Translations under genes and position numbers: made by a program
Source of the DNA: Paraspadella gotoi
Lineage: Eukaryota > Chaetognatha
Assembly: GCA_051294375.1 (NCBI GenBank)
Contig: CM119270.1
Location: 18,843,546-18,907,545, forward strand
Direction: 5' to 3'
DNA length: 64,000 bases
Shown here: positions 45,059-58,189 of the stretch, piece by piece
Position numbering within the stretch: position 1 is the stretch's first letter
How the letters are laid out: every line of letters begins with the position of its first letter
Notes under the pieces: generated by a model
The model's input: only the letters and a program-made list of their open reading frames with translations
What the model was told of the DNA's origin: nothing
Database searches by the model: none

Positions 45059-46341
45059 CAAGAGATGAGAGAGAGAGAGAGAGATAGGACAGAATTAAGA
45101 CATTTTTAAAAAAAAACATTATCCTAAAGTTTGAGGTGAAACAATTAATAGATAAAACTTGACAAAACGATTAGACTCACGAAATGGTCGTTATGATTAC
45201 TTTTCGATGAATACGCAGTCTTTAATTTTCGTGGTTGTCGTCACACGAGCCCCTCTGACGTACTTCTGTAAACCACGTAATTCAGAGTGAGAAATGGTCA
45301 CTTGTCTCTTTTTCTTGGCTATGCATCGGATGTCACGCGTGTTGCCTGGCTTTACGAGTAATGTGAACATGAGGTCAGGTCCGCTGCGAATCGTGATGCC
45401 TCGTGGGTGCAGGGGTACCGTCGTTTCGTTGCAGGGTGCCGGGATCCCAATCAGAAGTGGGGGTGGCCTGCACCGAGGTTCGTAATGGACTCCTTACGTC
45501 CAATACCATTAGTAGGTTCGCGTGTCCGCGAGTTGTCAAGCTTATTAAGGCTGGGGACAGGGATCACAGCGATACTGCAATACAGTCCAGTGTGTGTGGC
45601 TAAACAGCTTTGCTCGTTGATTTTAAGATATTTACGAGTGTACACACTATCCAGCTCCCAATGTTGGGGAACTCTGTTTGTCGAAAAATTATCCAACCGT
45701 TTAATTCAAATTCTGCCGAATTTTTTCCCCTTTCTTATTCTCCGGGTAGATGGCGCTAAGCGTCAGTCAGAGAAAGCAGGCGGAAAAACAGGCGGGAAAA
45801 CAGGCGGCTCAACCAAATATGGAAAGACGTTGGGCACAAAAAGCAGAATTAATTTGCATTAAGTCGAAAGACGAAAGGAGTTTTGGTGCCGACATTGTGG
45901 TTCAGACTTTGTGGGGAGACATTGTGGGCAACCGAGGAATATTGTGGTGACTGGTGAGGGTTGGAACGAACCAGAGAAGAATAGGAAGTACAGAAAAGAC
46001 TGTTTATGAAAGAAAATTTAAATGATGAATAGAGAAAAATAGAGCAGGAAAAATAAAGCTACTAAGATGAAATAAGAAAACTCGCTTTCAAAAGTTGTTT
46101 GGTTTAGGAATAAAGTTGTTCTGTTGGGGGTTAGCTTATCATTCAATTCTAAAACAGCTCTCAGAGAGAGAGAGAGAAGACAGAGAGAAGAGAGAGAGAG
46201 GATGAGGAGAGAAACCAGGAAAAAGTATTAGCCATAAAATCCGGCTGTTTTTCTTATTCCCCGTATCACGAGAAACCCATTCCATGTTTTTCTTCAATTT
46301 TTTTTCAGAGAGAGAGATGAAGAAAGAGAGAGAGAGAGAGA

Positions 46342-46383
<42 letters not shown>

Positions 46384-47045
46384 GAGAGAGAGAGAGAGGA
46401 GAGAGAGAGAAAAAGANNNNNNNNNNNNNNNNNNNNNNNNNNNNNNNNNNNNNNNNNNNNNNNNNNNNNNNNNNNNNNNNNNNNNNNNNNNNNNNNNNNN
46501 NNNNNNNNNNNNNNNNNNNNNNNNNNNNNNNNNNNNNNNNNNNNNNNNNNNNNNNNNNNNNNNNNNNNNNNNNNNNNNNNNNNNNNNNNNNNNNNNNNNN
46601 NNNNNNNNNNNNNNNNNNNNNNNNNNNNNNNNNNNNNNNNNNNNNNNNNNNNNNNNNNNNNNNNNNNNNNNNNNNNNNNNNNNNNNNNNNNNNNNNNNNN
46701 NNNNNNNNNNNNNNNNNNNNNNNNTTGATTCAAAGCAAGAATGAATTTCAAGAATTGCCCTTTTTTTGTAACTTTTTTGTAACTTTGATTGTTTGATTTC
46801 AAGGTTTACTTTTAGCAAGAATTTAACAAACATTGACAGCCGAATTTCATTATTCTAACTCGATCTAACTTACCAGAAAATAGCAGCTGAGAGGAACAGA
46901 TTTATGCGTTAATACTTAAATCTAATTTGCTTTTAGCCTAACGATTTACAATGCACTTTTATTCCCTTTTATTCCCTTTCTAAAGCAAATTAAATATAAA
47001 TATTGGTTCGTAACTCCGTTCCCTACCCGACGACGACGAACTCAC
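44992..47045. other. No gene seen
   Basis: GA microsatellites (45030-45085, 46165-46210, 46305-46416), a short tandem ggcgggaaaaca (45778-45812) and a 308-base gap (46417-46724). The rest is unremarkable. Confidence 0.5.
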
Positions 47046-47175
47046 CCTCTTTGAAAACCCGTTGGAAGTTGAACCTCCGAAGGTCGAGTTTGACGAAATC
47101 GATCCAACTCAAGTTTTTGTCATTTTCCAAAAGGATAAACTTTGGATTCTCGACGTTGTTGAGGGAAAAGGACGT
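47046..47175 (-). CDS. Candidate minus-strand exon
   Basis: Ends at donor AAAGAGG|GTGAGT (47046) and reads FSLNNVENPKFILLENDKNL, then SWIDFVKLDLRRFNFQRVFK. Third positions are rich in C and composition is natural. The 5' boundary is unclear because the frame continues into a (CGT)n tract coding poly-Val. The opposite strand is also open (Glu/Asp-rich), so confidence is low. Confidence 0.28.
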
Positions 47176-48721
47176 CGCCTTGGCAACGACGACGACGAGG
47201 ACGACGACGATAGGGAAGACGACGAGAGAACGACGACGACGATGCGACGAACGACGGGAAGAGGGCGCGGACGGAGACATGATTGTCGTTGTTGTTGTGG
47301 TCGATGACGATGTCGATTGGACAAGGGCGGTTGTTTGTTATTGTTATTGTCAAAAGACAAGGAGCGTGATTCCTGAGATTAATTTAGTGAGTGATGCGAT
47401 TCGCGTGAAAAAAAAATTTCGAGCGACGGTGAGTGACATTGAAGGCGACGAGCTGTGATTGTGCGGCGAAGATGAAAAGGGCGAAGTGACGACGATGACG
47501 ACGATGACGATGATGATGATGAGGATGATCTTATTTCGATTTTCCTTCTCTTTCTTCGCCTCACATTTTCGTCTTCTTCGTGAAGAGAGATTCTTCTCTC
47601 CTCGTCTTGCTCATAATCCTCTCGGAGTCGAGTTTGAATGAAAATCATAAAACTCGATCGAGACGGAGACGGTCGGGATTTTTGTCGTCGTCGTTGTTGT
47701 CGTCCACGTTTTTGTGGTTCATAGCGAATTGGCAGTGTTTCTTCGTTCAAAAGCAAAATTCGTTCCTTTTTTTATGATGATGAAGATGATGAGGATGATG
47801 ATTAGTTTTCACGCGTTTTTGATGATAAATGAGTTGCGATGATTGATGAGAATTTTCTTGGGGGGAAAAAGAAAGAAAAACAAAAGACCTGAAATAGAAA
47901 AGAATTGATTGGATTTGATTTGATTGATTGATTGGTTTATTGGAAGCGTTTGACGCCATTTATTTTATTGATTTGTTCGTTGTGAAGTTATTTATTTGAT
48001 GGAGTAGATTTAATTTGACTTGAGTGATCTTATTTATTTGATTTTTTTAAATTTGATTAATTTAATTGATTGATTTGCTTTAATTGATATGAAGTATTGG
48101 ATTAAACTAATTGCTTCGTGATTTGTTTGAATGAATATATTAAAAAAGAACGAAAGAACAATAGAAAAAAGTTCGGTCTTTCGAAACGACATCTCTTTCA
48201 CTCTTTACGTCCCGCAGAACTAATTAAGATTTCGAACAAAAAGTCAATAAGTCAAACAGACGCGCCCTTCGACGCCGCTAAGGTGTTTCTCCGCTTTGCT
48301 TATATGCTGCTCGACTCTGCGCTGCTCTGCGCTGCTCTGCGCGGCTCTGCGCAGCGTTATGGTGTTATGGTTATTCCGTTTGCGTCTCGCGTCATGAAAA
48401 TCGACGTTACGGTTCGTTATGTTCGAGAGACAAAAGGAAGAAGTGGGGAAGGAGAGAAGGACAGAAAGAGAAGAAAGAGAAAGAGAGAAGGAGACAAAGA
48501 AAATAAAAGAGGGAGAAGAAAGAGAAAGAGAGAAGGAGACAAAGAAAATAAAAGAAGTAGAAGAAAGACTGAAAAGAAATAAATAGAGGAAAGAAGGAGA
48601 CAAGGAGCTAAAGAGAAGGAGAGAAGATAATAGAGAGAAGAAGGCGTGGAGAGAAGTAGAGTGTGAAGAGAAACAACGAAAAGCGAAAGACTTTGAAACA
48701 ATGGACGGAAATGAAGGCAAA

Positions 48722-48773
<52 letters not shown>

Positions 48774-49483
48774 TACAAACGAATTCATGAAGAAAGGAAA
48801 TGAGAGTAGCCGAGACACTGGGGATTACGATAACGATAACGATAACTTGACGAGTATAAAATCACAATACAATATTTTAACAACAACCACAATTGCTTTA
48901 CTACGACGACGAAGAGGTCCGCAAGATGTTGGAAAATGCCAAATAAAGAATCAGAGAGAGAGCTTTCGAGTCAGAATCGATAAAATAATCACAAAATCAC
49001 AAAAAAAAAAAAAAATATATTGACAAAATTCAGCGACAAATTTTTTTTCTTCTTTTTGATTCGATTTAATCTACGTTAGAGACGCGGAGCCGAGGTTAGC
49101 GCCTCTGGCGGAGAAAAGGAAAAAGAGAAAAAAAAGGGAATCTGTCCCCCGGATGTGACCTGAAAATCGAACTCAGGGATGTAACCTGAGCCTGTGGAAG
49201 GAGAGACGTGGACGCGCTGTCGAAATGGAATCAATTTTTGCGACCTAAATTCCAGCGGAAATCCGGGGAAAAGATTGAGAGAGAGAGGAAAGAGAGAAGA
49301 GAGAGAGAAAGAGAGGAGAGAAGAGAGAGATGAGAGAAGAGAGAGAGAAAGAGAGAGAGAGAGAGAACTATCCGATGGGACTCATTCGTAAGGAGTGAAG
49401 ACTTCCGCAATGAATATGAGATTCTCTAAGCAGATGAGAGATGAGAGAGGAGAGAGAAAGTAGAAACCTTAAGATGTTGAGAC

Positions 49484-49539
<56 letters not shown>

Positions 49540-49585
49540 AGAGACGAGAGATTAGAGAAGTAGGAGAGAGATGAGAGAGAGAGTA

Positions 49586-49600
<15 letters not shown>
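47176..49600. other. Microsatellite-rich spacer
   Basis: CGA/ATG trinucleotide tracts (47180-47250, 47485-47530, 47775-47805), a ctgcgctgct repeat (48317-48355), GA tracts (48725-48770, 49275-49365, 49486-49545) and AT-rich stretches. No gene supported. Confidence 0.5.
48462..48560 (+). repeat. Two-copy tandem repeat, 52 bp unit, purine-rich
   Basis: The unit contains agaagaaagagaaagagaga followed by aggagacaaagaaaataaaa; the two copies are nearly identical. Confidence 0.8.
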
Positions 49601-49637
<37 letters not shown>

Positions 49638-50394
49638 AAAAAACTGCCTGGAGTCACGCGAATCCAAAGTGAATCGAAATAAATCACAGCTGGACTTCGC
49701 GATTAAAAAGAGAGAAGAGAGATTTTGATTTTGTTCGTTGAAGAGAAAAACGAGGGATTTTTTCTTTTTCCTTTTTTCTTCTTTTTTTTGAAAATCGATT
49801 TTTGAGAAAAAATAAAAACAGAATTCAGAATCAGGAAATGAATGAGGTTTTTTAAAAAGATGAATCAGGTTTTATATGTTTGCTTTCCTAAATGAATACG
49901 AATTGTTTTTTTAAGAATTGATACAAGAAAAATTGTTTTTCAAACACAACGGAAGTGAAAGGAAAACTATCGAAGAATTAATACATATGATAAACATATT
50001 AAACTTGTGAATACTTCCGCGTTTATTGTCAAACTGTGAACGAAATTTTGAAAGATACTGTCGGAAATAAGTTTTTTTAAATATATGTTTGTATGTTTGT
50101 AATATTAACTATATGAAAATTATTGCCAAATTACCAAAAGATTTCATCGTCAGTCGCGAGTCGGATTCCTGAACGACGAAGATGTGAAGAAAGGAATTTG
50201 AAGTTCGGAGAAACGGAAGAAAGATAGAGATAGAGAGGATTGATAAAGAGAGGAAAAAAGATAGAGATAGAGAGGATTGATAAAGAGAGGAAGAAAGATA
50301 GAGATAGAGAGGAAATATAAAGAGAGGAAGAAATACGGAGAGAGAGAGATGCTCATGAGTTCGACTACGAAGGCGGCCAAAAGGGCGAGAGTAA

Positions 50395-50486
<92 letters not shown>

Positions 50487-51331
50487 ATCAGAGATATGAG
50501 CAACGGAACGAGGACGTCACGATGACGGCGGAAGTAAGTCAATGAGGGACGCGGAGGCGGGGTGAGGAATAAAGAGGGCGTGGCCTAAGAGGATGAGTGA
50601 GGACTTGAAAAGGGTAAGGTGGGGAATAAAGAGGGCGTGGCTGAGAGGATGAGTGATGGGTAAGGTCGAACGTCTGGATGAGATGAGGTCTGGGGATTTG
50701 AGTTTGTTTGAAAGCTACGGAGTAAGTTGTGCTGGAGATTAAGAGGTGAAGGTTTGAGAAGATTTGGAGGAAAAGGTGAGTAAAGATACAGGCTCTGGTT
50801 TAGAACTTTTTCGAGGTAAGCGAATGAACAACGAGATCGAAGATTATGAGGGTAAGGCCATTGGTCTTGTGAAAAGTGAGCCTCGAGGGTAAGTGAAGGA
50901 CGAGACCTTAGAAATGGGTGAGGCGATTGAAGAGGAAAGAAGGAAAGAAAAGAAAAGAGAAAAAGTAAATCGAAAAGGAGGAGAGAAATCGTTAAAAGGA
51001 AAAATAAAAAGATGGAAAAGAAAAAAAAAGGAAAAAAGGGTTTAAAGAGGCGATTAGAGTCGAAGAGACCAAAAAAGGAGGAAGAGAAAAAAGAAGATAA
51101 AAAAGGAAAAAGAGGAAAGAGATAAAGATCGATGGATGGAGGAAGAGGAAAAGGAGGAAAAAGAGGAAATGAGATAAGAAAGTGGAGGAAGAAATAGTAA
51201 TTTGGAACAAGATAGGAAAAGTAAAGAGAAAACTAAAGAGAAGAGAAAAGAAAACAGGAAAGAGTAAACAAAAAATTAATTAGCGTAAATTTAATTGATA
51301 TAATTTAATTGTACAGTTTTATATTCATCAG

Positions 51332-51459
51332 CTGAAGTGGAAACGTGGATGGGCGTGGCGGACGACATCCGGTCTGAAAACTTGAAAGGGATTTTGGACT
51401 CTCTGGACGGCAGGGTCAGAGATCTGGACGAAAAAAAGTACAGTCGAGACCGGTTCTAA
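51332..51459 (+). CDS. Candidate last exon with coiled-coil-like sequence; stop supplied by MITE
   Basis: A good acceptor (gttttatattcatcag) is followed by AEVETWMGVADDIRSENLKG, then ILDSLDGRVRDLDEKKYSRD and RF before TAA at 51457. Leu/Ile spacing (L-x-x-I-L-x-x-L-x-x-R-V-x-x-L) looks like an amphipathic helix. The last codons and the stop lie inside the MITE that begins at 51441. No upstream partner exon could be matched in phase. In the noisy copy (61698-61825) the frame is broken by indels. Confidence 0.4.
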
Positions 51460-51658
51460 CTAATACGTATAAACTTCCCTTTGAAATGATTCGAAATCGA
51501 AGGAATTTAAATGTTGAGCTTTTCTCGGAAATGATTTATTGATAGGAGACAAATCTCCGTCGTGCATGAGTCAACCTGAAACCCGAAGCCATTTTGAGGA
51601 GGAAAAATGTCACATTTGAGTTATTTATCACTTTTGTCGATAAAAAGGGACTCGACTG
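51441..51658. mobile_element. Short MITE (218 bp) with pogo-like terminal repeats and TA flanks
   Basis: The left end CAGTCGAGACC and the right end (reverse complement CAGTCGAGTCCC) form inverted repeats. Each is flanked by TA (51439-51440 and 51659-51660), the target duplication of Tc1/mariner/pogo elements. CAGT-starting ends are typical of the pogo/Tigger branch. It has no coding capacity. The second copy at 61809-62026 is part of the larger duplication, not an independent insertion. Confidence 0.65.
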
Positions 51659-52015
51659 TATTAGGGTCTCCGATAAAAACTCGACCTTTCAAGTTTTTTT
51701 TATCTTTTTCTTTTCTTATTTTCTTCTCTTTTTTTCTTTTCTTTTCTTTTCTTTTCTTTTCTTGTCCGAGATGCTCCATCGATTTTTTCGAAAGGGGCAG
51801 CGCGGCGGCAGCCTTTGCGAGCAAAAGCAGGAAGGTCCAGGCTCCGTGCCGCGCGGGCTGAAAAGAGGGTCCGGTGCCCCTCGTGGATAGGGATCCGGAG
51901 CCCGAACGGAGGACGCGGCTGCCGTGCCCGAGAGGTCGTGGGGTCAAAGACGAAACATCGGTGACTTGTTTGAAGGGAAAGGAAAAGAAAAGGGAGGAAA
52001 GAGGAGGAGGAAGAG

Positions 52016-53594
52016 GAAGAGGAAGAAGGGGGGGGGGAGAGAAGGAAGGAAATAAAATGGGGTAAAGGTGAAAACGGTAAAAAGGGTAGAGGTAGAGTAA
52101 AAAGGTGACAAAGAAGGGAGGCTGCAAAGAAAATATTAAAATAGAGAGGACGTAAGAAACAAGTGAAAAAACGAGGAACAATAATCGGAGAACCGTTGAA
52201 CAAAGGAAAAAGAGGAGGTTAGGAGAAGAAAAGAGGTAGATGTACCCGAATAGAGACGAACCGGGCTCAAGCGTAGGGCTGGACGTTGCGAGCAAATGTA
52301 CCCTAAACGATGTAAAACGGGAACGAGAGAATGTCGGGGACAGAACACGTGCCATTTCTTCTTCTTTTCTCCATTTCTCTTTTGCCATTCTCTTCTCTCT
52401 TTCCATTTTCCGGGAAATTTCACAGATTTAAATGCCATAAAAAAACAAATCCGCGAGCCACTACCTCGCTAATTCGCCAGTCGCGGCGACTCGACCCCCA
52501 AAAGTTTTTTCTTCTTTCCTTTTTTATTTTTTTTTCCCGTTTTTTTTCTTTTCATTTGTTTTCTCGTTTTGTTTTGTTTTGTAAAGGAATAATAGAAATC
52601 CATATTGTCCGAGAGAGGATTCTAAAAACGCTCAACATCTGTTTTATTTGATTTATTTCGCTTTTTTTTTCAACTCTCTTCTCAGTTCCGTTGGAGAGTT
52701 TCTTTGTTACTACTCTTTCACTTTTTTCACCTTTTTCACTTTTTCACTTTTTCACTTTTTCTTTAACTTTCGAGTAATAGCTCCACTTTAACCCTTTCAC
52801 CCCCCACCCCCTTCTCCCTTCCTCTCCTCTTCGCTTCCGTCGACGTCCGAAAAGAGGAAAAGAAAATTTATGTGACGTTGGGCGAATAAAACTGGCCACC
52901 TTGGTTAGCGGCCCCGCCCGGCTGTAAATAGCCCCGTCATTCCGGAAAATATCCCCGGACGCGGCGGCCGCCCTGTAAATAAGCCTCTTTCACCTTGGCC
53001 GTCATTCCTCTCACCTTTTATCCTGGGATGGTGAAAGTTTGGTGAGAGTGAATTTCCGGTTTCATGGTGCAAAAGTGGATTCTATGGCGCGAGAGAGAGC
53101 TTTTCTCAGAAATGCGCAAGAGATGTAGGTTTCAGTGTTGCGTCTTTCCTTTGCAAAATTTAATGTTTTCCATTAAATTTTCTACTTCCTTGTCCTTTTT
53201 TCATATCTTCTTTGTTCATATTTATTTTTATTGAATCTTTTTTTCTTTTCCATATATTCATACCATTTATCCTTTTCCTTTCCCTTTTCCTTTCATATTC
53301 CATCAACCGAATCGCTCTCCTATTATTATTCGTCCCTTTCCTTCCTTCCCAACTCAGTAATCATGACCGGTGCTCATTCACGCCTCGCGATTCTCATTAA
53401 TGCTTCGAAAATAATCAAGCTGATTATCGTTTTTATTATGGGTTCGACTCTTTACCTTATCACAATCTCTCGCCTCTCACCGCCCACGGACTCACGACGG
53501 TTTCACCTTCACATTCACCGTGAATCCACCCACTCTCTCTATCCTTCTCTCTTCTTTCTCTTTCTCCTCCTCTCTCTTCCTCTCTCTCTCTCTC

Positions 53595-53661
<67 letters not shown>

Positions 53662-53880
53662 CTCGCCTACTCCTTGACGACGACTTATAATGAATTCATG
53701 ATTTTTCCCTGGCCTATTCACGGCCCATCGCTCCAGCTGCAATTTGTTGATTTTTAATTTCAAATTTTCATCGTTTCTTAATTTATATCTGGTTAAAATT
53801 AAGGGTTTAAGAATTAAAAAACGGAAATTCAATATTCGAATTCCATGTTGGCAGCAGCCGCGAACTTTAAATTAACTTAC
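52016..53880. other. No gene supported
   Basis: Purine-rich tract (52000-52160), pyrimidine-rich stretches (52500-52780), a CG-rich segment (52830-53060) with two loose copies of ctgtaaata-gcc ... cgtcattcc, and CT microsatellite (53540-53670). A 56-codon frame from 53363 with a hydrophobic stretch (IIKLIIVFIMGSTLYLI) is open but unsupported. Confidence 0.45.
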
Positions 53881-53887
53881 CTTCGAT

Positions 53888-54160
53888 TAACATCGTGAAC
53901 ACAATTCCTTTTTCCTCCACAACTGCACAAACAATCGCCTTTTCCAACCCACAAAATGCCACCGACAATCCCTTTTCCACCAAAAATGCCACCACAATCC
54001 TTTTTTTCCACCCACAAATTCCACACAATCTCTTTTTCTACACAAATGCCACCAACAATCCTTTTTCCACCACAAATTCCACAATCAAATGCCACCACAA
54101 TCCCTTTTTCCACCACAAATGCCACCACAATCCCATTTTTCACCACAAATGCACCACAAA
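53888..54160 (+). repeat. Minisatellite, unit about 30 bp, roughly eight copies
   Basis: The unit is cacaaatgccaccacaatcc followed by a T run and ccac. Copies vary in length by partial deletions. The open minus-strand frame (GGKGIVGGI-type peptide) is a consequence of the repeat. Confidence 0.85.
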
Positions 54161-55649
54161 ATCTCTGTCTCCAACTCGCAAACTCGTCCCGATCCGATTC
54201 ACTTTGACTTTGGGGTCAACACTCGATCTCAAGATCTTTGGCGCCGTCTTTATCTCCGCGCTCTTTTCCATTTTTGCGCCAGTGACGCCGTTTTCTTTTC
54301 CGTTCAAAGGCCCGTTTGAAGAGACCTCATCCCCAAGCCCGCTTAACTCACCAGCACCCACCCAATTCATTTGCGTTCATAAAAATCAAACTTTTTTTTC
54401 TCTTTTTCTTTTATACTTTTTTTTCTTTCAGATTTATTTTTATTTTTCCTTATCTCCTTTTATATTGACTCTTTCCTTACTTTTCTCCTATATCTTTATT
54501 TTTCACCTTCTCTTTTACCCTTTCTATCTGCTTTTTAATTTCTTCTCTCTCTTCCCTTTTTCTTTTCTTTTCTTCCTCTCATTCCTTCTCTTCTCCTTCT
54601 CCCGTTTGTTGCTCTCTCTTTTAATTTCGACTTGCCCTCTTCTCTTTGACGCCCCTTCAATCACATATTTCGCTGCGTATTTGGCTCCGCCCACTTTCTT
54701 TTCCCTTCTCTCTCTTTTTTTCTCTTCTTCTCTTCTCTTCTCTTCTTTTTTTTCTCTTCTTCTTCGCTTCTCTTCTCTCTTCTTCTCTTAATCTGCCCTC
54801 ATCATTTCATTGCTCCTTTTCCTCTCCTTCGCGCCCTTTGATTTTTATAGTTTAGTCCGGGCTTGTCTCCGTTTATTTTCTTTCCTTTCCTCCTTTTACT
54901 TCTTTCTTTTCTTCCTTATACTTTTCTGGCATTCCTCCCATTTACTTTCTTTCCTTCACTCCCTCTTTGCTTTCTTTCCTTTCCTCCCTTTTACTTTCTT
55001 TTCTTTACTCCCTTTTACTTTCTTTTCCTTCCTTCCTTATATCTTCTTCCTTTCCTCCCGTATACTTTCTTTCTTCTTCCTTACACTTCTTTCCATTCCT
55101 TCATTTACATTCTTTTTCTTCCCACCCTCTTTGCTTTCTTCTTTTCCTCCCTTTTACTATCTTCCTTAGCTCTCTTTTACTTTTTATTCTTTTCTCGTTT
55201 CCTCCTTATTACTTTCTTTCCTTTCCTCCCTTTTACTTTCTTTCCTTTCCTCCCTTATACTTTCTTTTCCTTACTCCCTTTTTACTTTCTTTTCTTTTCC
55301 TTTTATATTTCTTTCCTTTCCTCCCTTTTGATCTTTTCTTCCCTCCCTTTTACTTTCTTTCCTTTCCTCCTCTTTTATTTTCTTTTCTTCCTCCTATCTT
55401 CCTTTTTACTTTCTTTTCCTTTCCTCCATATTCTTTCTTTCATTTTCTCTTTTCCTCCTTTTAACTTTCTTTCTTTCCTCCTTTTACTTTCTCTCCTTTC
55501 CTCTCTTCACCTTTTGACTCGGGCCGGGTTTCCTTCTCGTCCCCGGATTTATACCAAGAGGGAAGATTTTCCACGGTCCAAGAATTCTCGAGTCGTATTC
55601 CATTTTAACATCGGAAAAGAGAGAGAGAGATGAGAGAGAGGGAGCGAGT

Positions 55650-55683
<34 letters not shown>

Positions 55684-55818
55684 AAAGAGAGAGAGAGAGA
55701 GAGAAAAGAGAGGAGAGAAAGAGAGAGAAAGAGAGAGAGAGAGTAAACGTATTCCATGGGTACTTCATGATCGTTAAAGAAACTTCGCAATGACAATAAA
55801 TGCATCGATGACTTCGTC

Positions 55819-55850
<32 letters not shown>

Positions 55851-55857
55851 GAAGGAG

Positions 55858-55901
<44 letters not shown>

Positions 55902-55915
55902 ACGAGAGATAGAGA
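54161..55915. other. Long CTTTCCTCC-type pyrimidine tract and flanks
   Basis: About 1.1 kb (54390-55505) is almost pure pyrimidine with recurring tactttctttcctttcctcc. GA microsatellites follow (55617-55740, 55820-55900). Long Phe/Leu/Ser open frames on the plus strand are artefacts. Confidence 0.8.
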
Positions 55916-57000
55916 GAGATGATAGGAGGGAGAGAAAGCAGAGGACAGAAGAGAGCGTGTTGTATTTGGTTTATTTTCGTAAACCGTACGCCCCTATCGC
56001 TCTCTTCCTCGTTCACCCTTCGGCTCTGCAAAAAGCCGTTCCAATCCACCGGAAAGCGAAATTTGCTCATCCGCATACAAGGATCAGGGGCCAGTATTTG
56101 TCAACGCGTCCTAGTTTGTGCCACTGGCGTCGTACGTACGCAAGTCATGTTGTCCGCCGTAGTTTCGCGCGTCGTTCCATCTGTTTTGCCACGGACTTCA
56201 ATGCTTCCATTTGTTGCGCATTGTGTCAGTTGCGTCATTTTCTGAGGCGTCTATTCATCAACTCCACGGCCTTCAACGGCATTTTGCCGCCAGTCTTTCG
56301 CATACCGCTCATTTGCCGCCACTCTCCTGGCGCCACCCCCCCCCCACACGCCACCGCGCCACCGCCCGCAAGCAGCAACTCGCGCCGAGTTCATCAACTG
56401 GCCCCCCATTTGCTTCTGCGACGCTGCCTGACTCCAATTTCTTTCCGTCAACACTGATGCGCTACGACCTTCTGCAAGGATGGAATCCACGTGTGATGCG
56501 TCGGAACCCAATCTAGTACAGATTTTTAACCAATTATTTTTTATTATCCTTAGAAATAAATTTATTCATATTCGTTGAATCAATTAGCTTTTTTAACATT
56601 CTATCCTCTAAATCTCATTTGCAGTAATAGCAGCATAATGCGGCACAGGTTCAACCCATGGCATCTCTTCATTTTACTGTCAAAATAACTTTGATTGTTT
56701 TTAAAATATCTGATTTAGTTATAAAATAATATTTATCTTTTCATCGACAATGTTTTGAAGAACTCATTACTTATATACAATTCACCATAAATAATATAAT
56801 AAAGCCTATTTTACTATTCGGTTGCACTATATGTATTTTAAACTGCACGGGCCCAGAACTTAACAATTTCCAAGAAATTCTTTTCTGTTCAGTTAATAAA
56901 AAAATAGATCCTCTCAATGAATTCCCAAGTCTTTAACCAGTTTAATTGTTAATCAGTCTTATAGTTCCCACTTACTTGACGTTGATGGTGCAGGATTGTG
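55916..57000. other. Unresolved; GC-rich block then AT-rich spacer
   Basis: The 55980-56510 block is CpG-containing, with an 85-codon minus-strand frame (GSDASHVDSILAEGRSASVL at its start) and other open frames on the plus strand. None has a recognisable motif. From 56520 on it is AT-rich with nothing seen. Confidence 0.4.
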
Positions 57001-57325
57001 CCACCGTGGATTCCGCCCACCTGGATTTCTACCCAATAGGATTGGGCCATATAATTGCGGTCATATATTTTTTCGCCCACATAGGTTCCGCCACATATGA
57101 TTTGCCCACTAAGTCTATCACATCTCATATATACTTACTGATACTTCTCCTCATATCAGTAATTCTTCGCGAATCAAGGGATACCATTCGCCAATCAATA
57201 CGACCTCACTTCGCCAATCATAATCCTTCGCAAATCACTGCTCTTTCTCTTCGTCACATCAATTGCTACTCTTAGCCAATCAGTATCCTTCGCCAATCAC
57301 ACTGCATCCCCGCCTTAGCCATCAA
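57000..57325 (+). repeat. Degenerate short-period repeat carrying CCAAT motifs
   Basis: First half: recurring cgcccac ... ggattccgcc-like words. Second half: cttcgccaatca-like words about every 25 bases, with CCAAT at 57191, 57214, 57276 and 57293 and mutated versions between. It looks like a decayed minisatellite. Confidence 0.6.
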
Positions 57326-57509
57326 CCAAACTACCTGAACGCGATTGATCGACGACCGGAAATACGAGAGACTCGATGAAAGGAGGGAGTAGAGAGGAGG
57401 AGGAGGAGGAGGAAGAGAAATCGAGAAGAGGAACGAAAGAGAAAAGAGAAGGATAAAAGAGAAAAGGGGGGGGCGAGAGGGGGGGAGAGAGAGGCGCGAT
57501 TCGCGAGAG

Positions 57510-57715
57510 GTCAGGATGTGGAATTCAATGGAGAGACCAGGATGTAATTTCAAAAGACGTGATGTAATTTGAAAGGACCAGCATGGAATTGCAAAAGACA
57601 AGGATGTAATTCCAAAAGACCGGCATTATTTCAAAAGACTAGGATGGATTGGACAGATCAGAATGTATCTTGCAAAATACCAGAATGTAAATTGATAGAC
57701 GGATTGTGACTGGAC
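57510..57715 (+). repeat. Degenerate minisatellite, unit about 23 bp
   Basis: Recurring ggatgtaatttcaaaagacc with substitutions, about eight copies ending near gacgg at 57705. Confidence 0.75.
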
Positions 57716-58189
57716 TTAGGCAACGATTTCTCGTTCTTCTAATGGTCATCTTGGGGCCGAAGGATTTGCGAAGAGAAAAGGAGAAGGAGCAGTGAATAGA
57801 TTTAGAGGGAGGCTGTGAATCTCGCTCTCTATCTCGCTAGAAGAGACGATGATTAATAATTGGAGAGATTTCGAATGATTGAAAGGCTCTTCCGACGATT
57901 AAATCTCTCCTGGACCAAAGAGAGAGACGAGAAGGGAGAGAGAGAGACGAGAGAAGAGGAGAGGAGGGAGGAGGGAGAGAGAGAAGCGATGAGAGAGAGG
58001 AGATGAGTGGACAGAAAGAAAGAGAAGAATAGGAGAGAGAGGAGGAAGAGAGAGAGGGAGAAGGAGGATTGGTAAGGAAAGGAGAGTAAGGTAAGTTGAA
58101 AGTTGCGTTAGAAAGGTAAGGAAGGAAGGCGGGCGGCGGGTGAAAAGTCGGAGAGTGAGGGAGAGTACTTACCTACCCTGGGTTAGGGC
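57716..58189. other. Purine-rich spacer, no gene seen
   Basis: GA-rich low complexity (57915-58080) with several gtaagg words. No coding signal. Confidence 0.5.

Larger units (their letters stand above)
49600..52015 (+). repeat. Direct duplication, copy 1 (cleaner)
   Basis: Collinear with 59970-62395, from the GA tract before actgcctggagtcacgcg through the MITE to the purine tract after gtgacttgtttgaaggg. Copy 2 has many single-base indels relative to this one. Confidence 0.88.

Noticed and set aside
54393-55633. Long Phe/Leu/Ser open frames resembling multi-pass membrane proteins
   Set aside because: Produced by a CTTTCCTCC-type pyrimidine tract; several overlapping frames are equally open.
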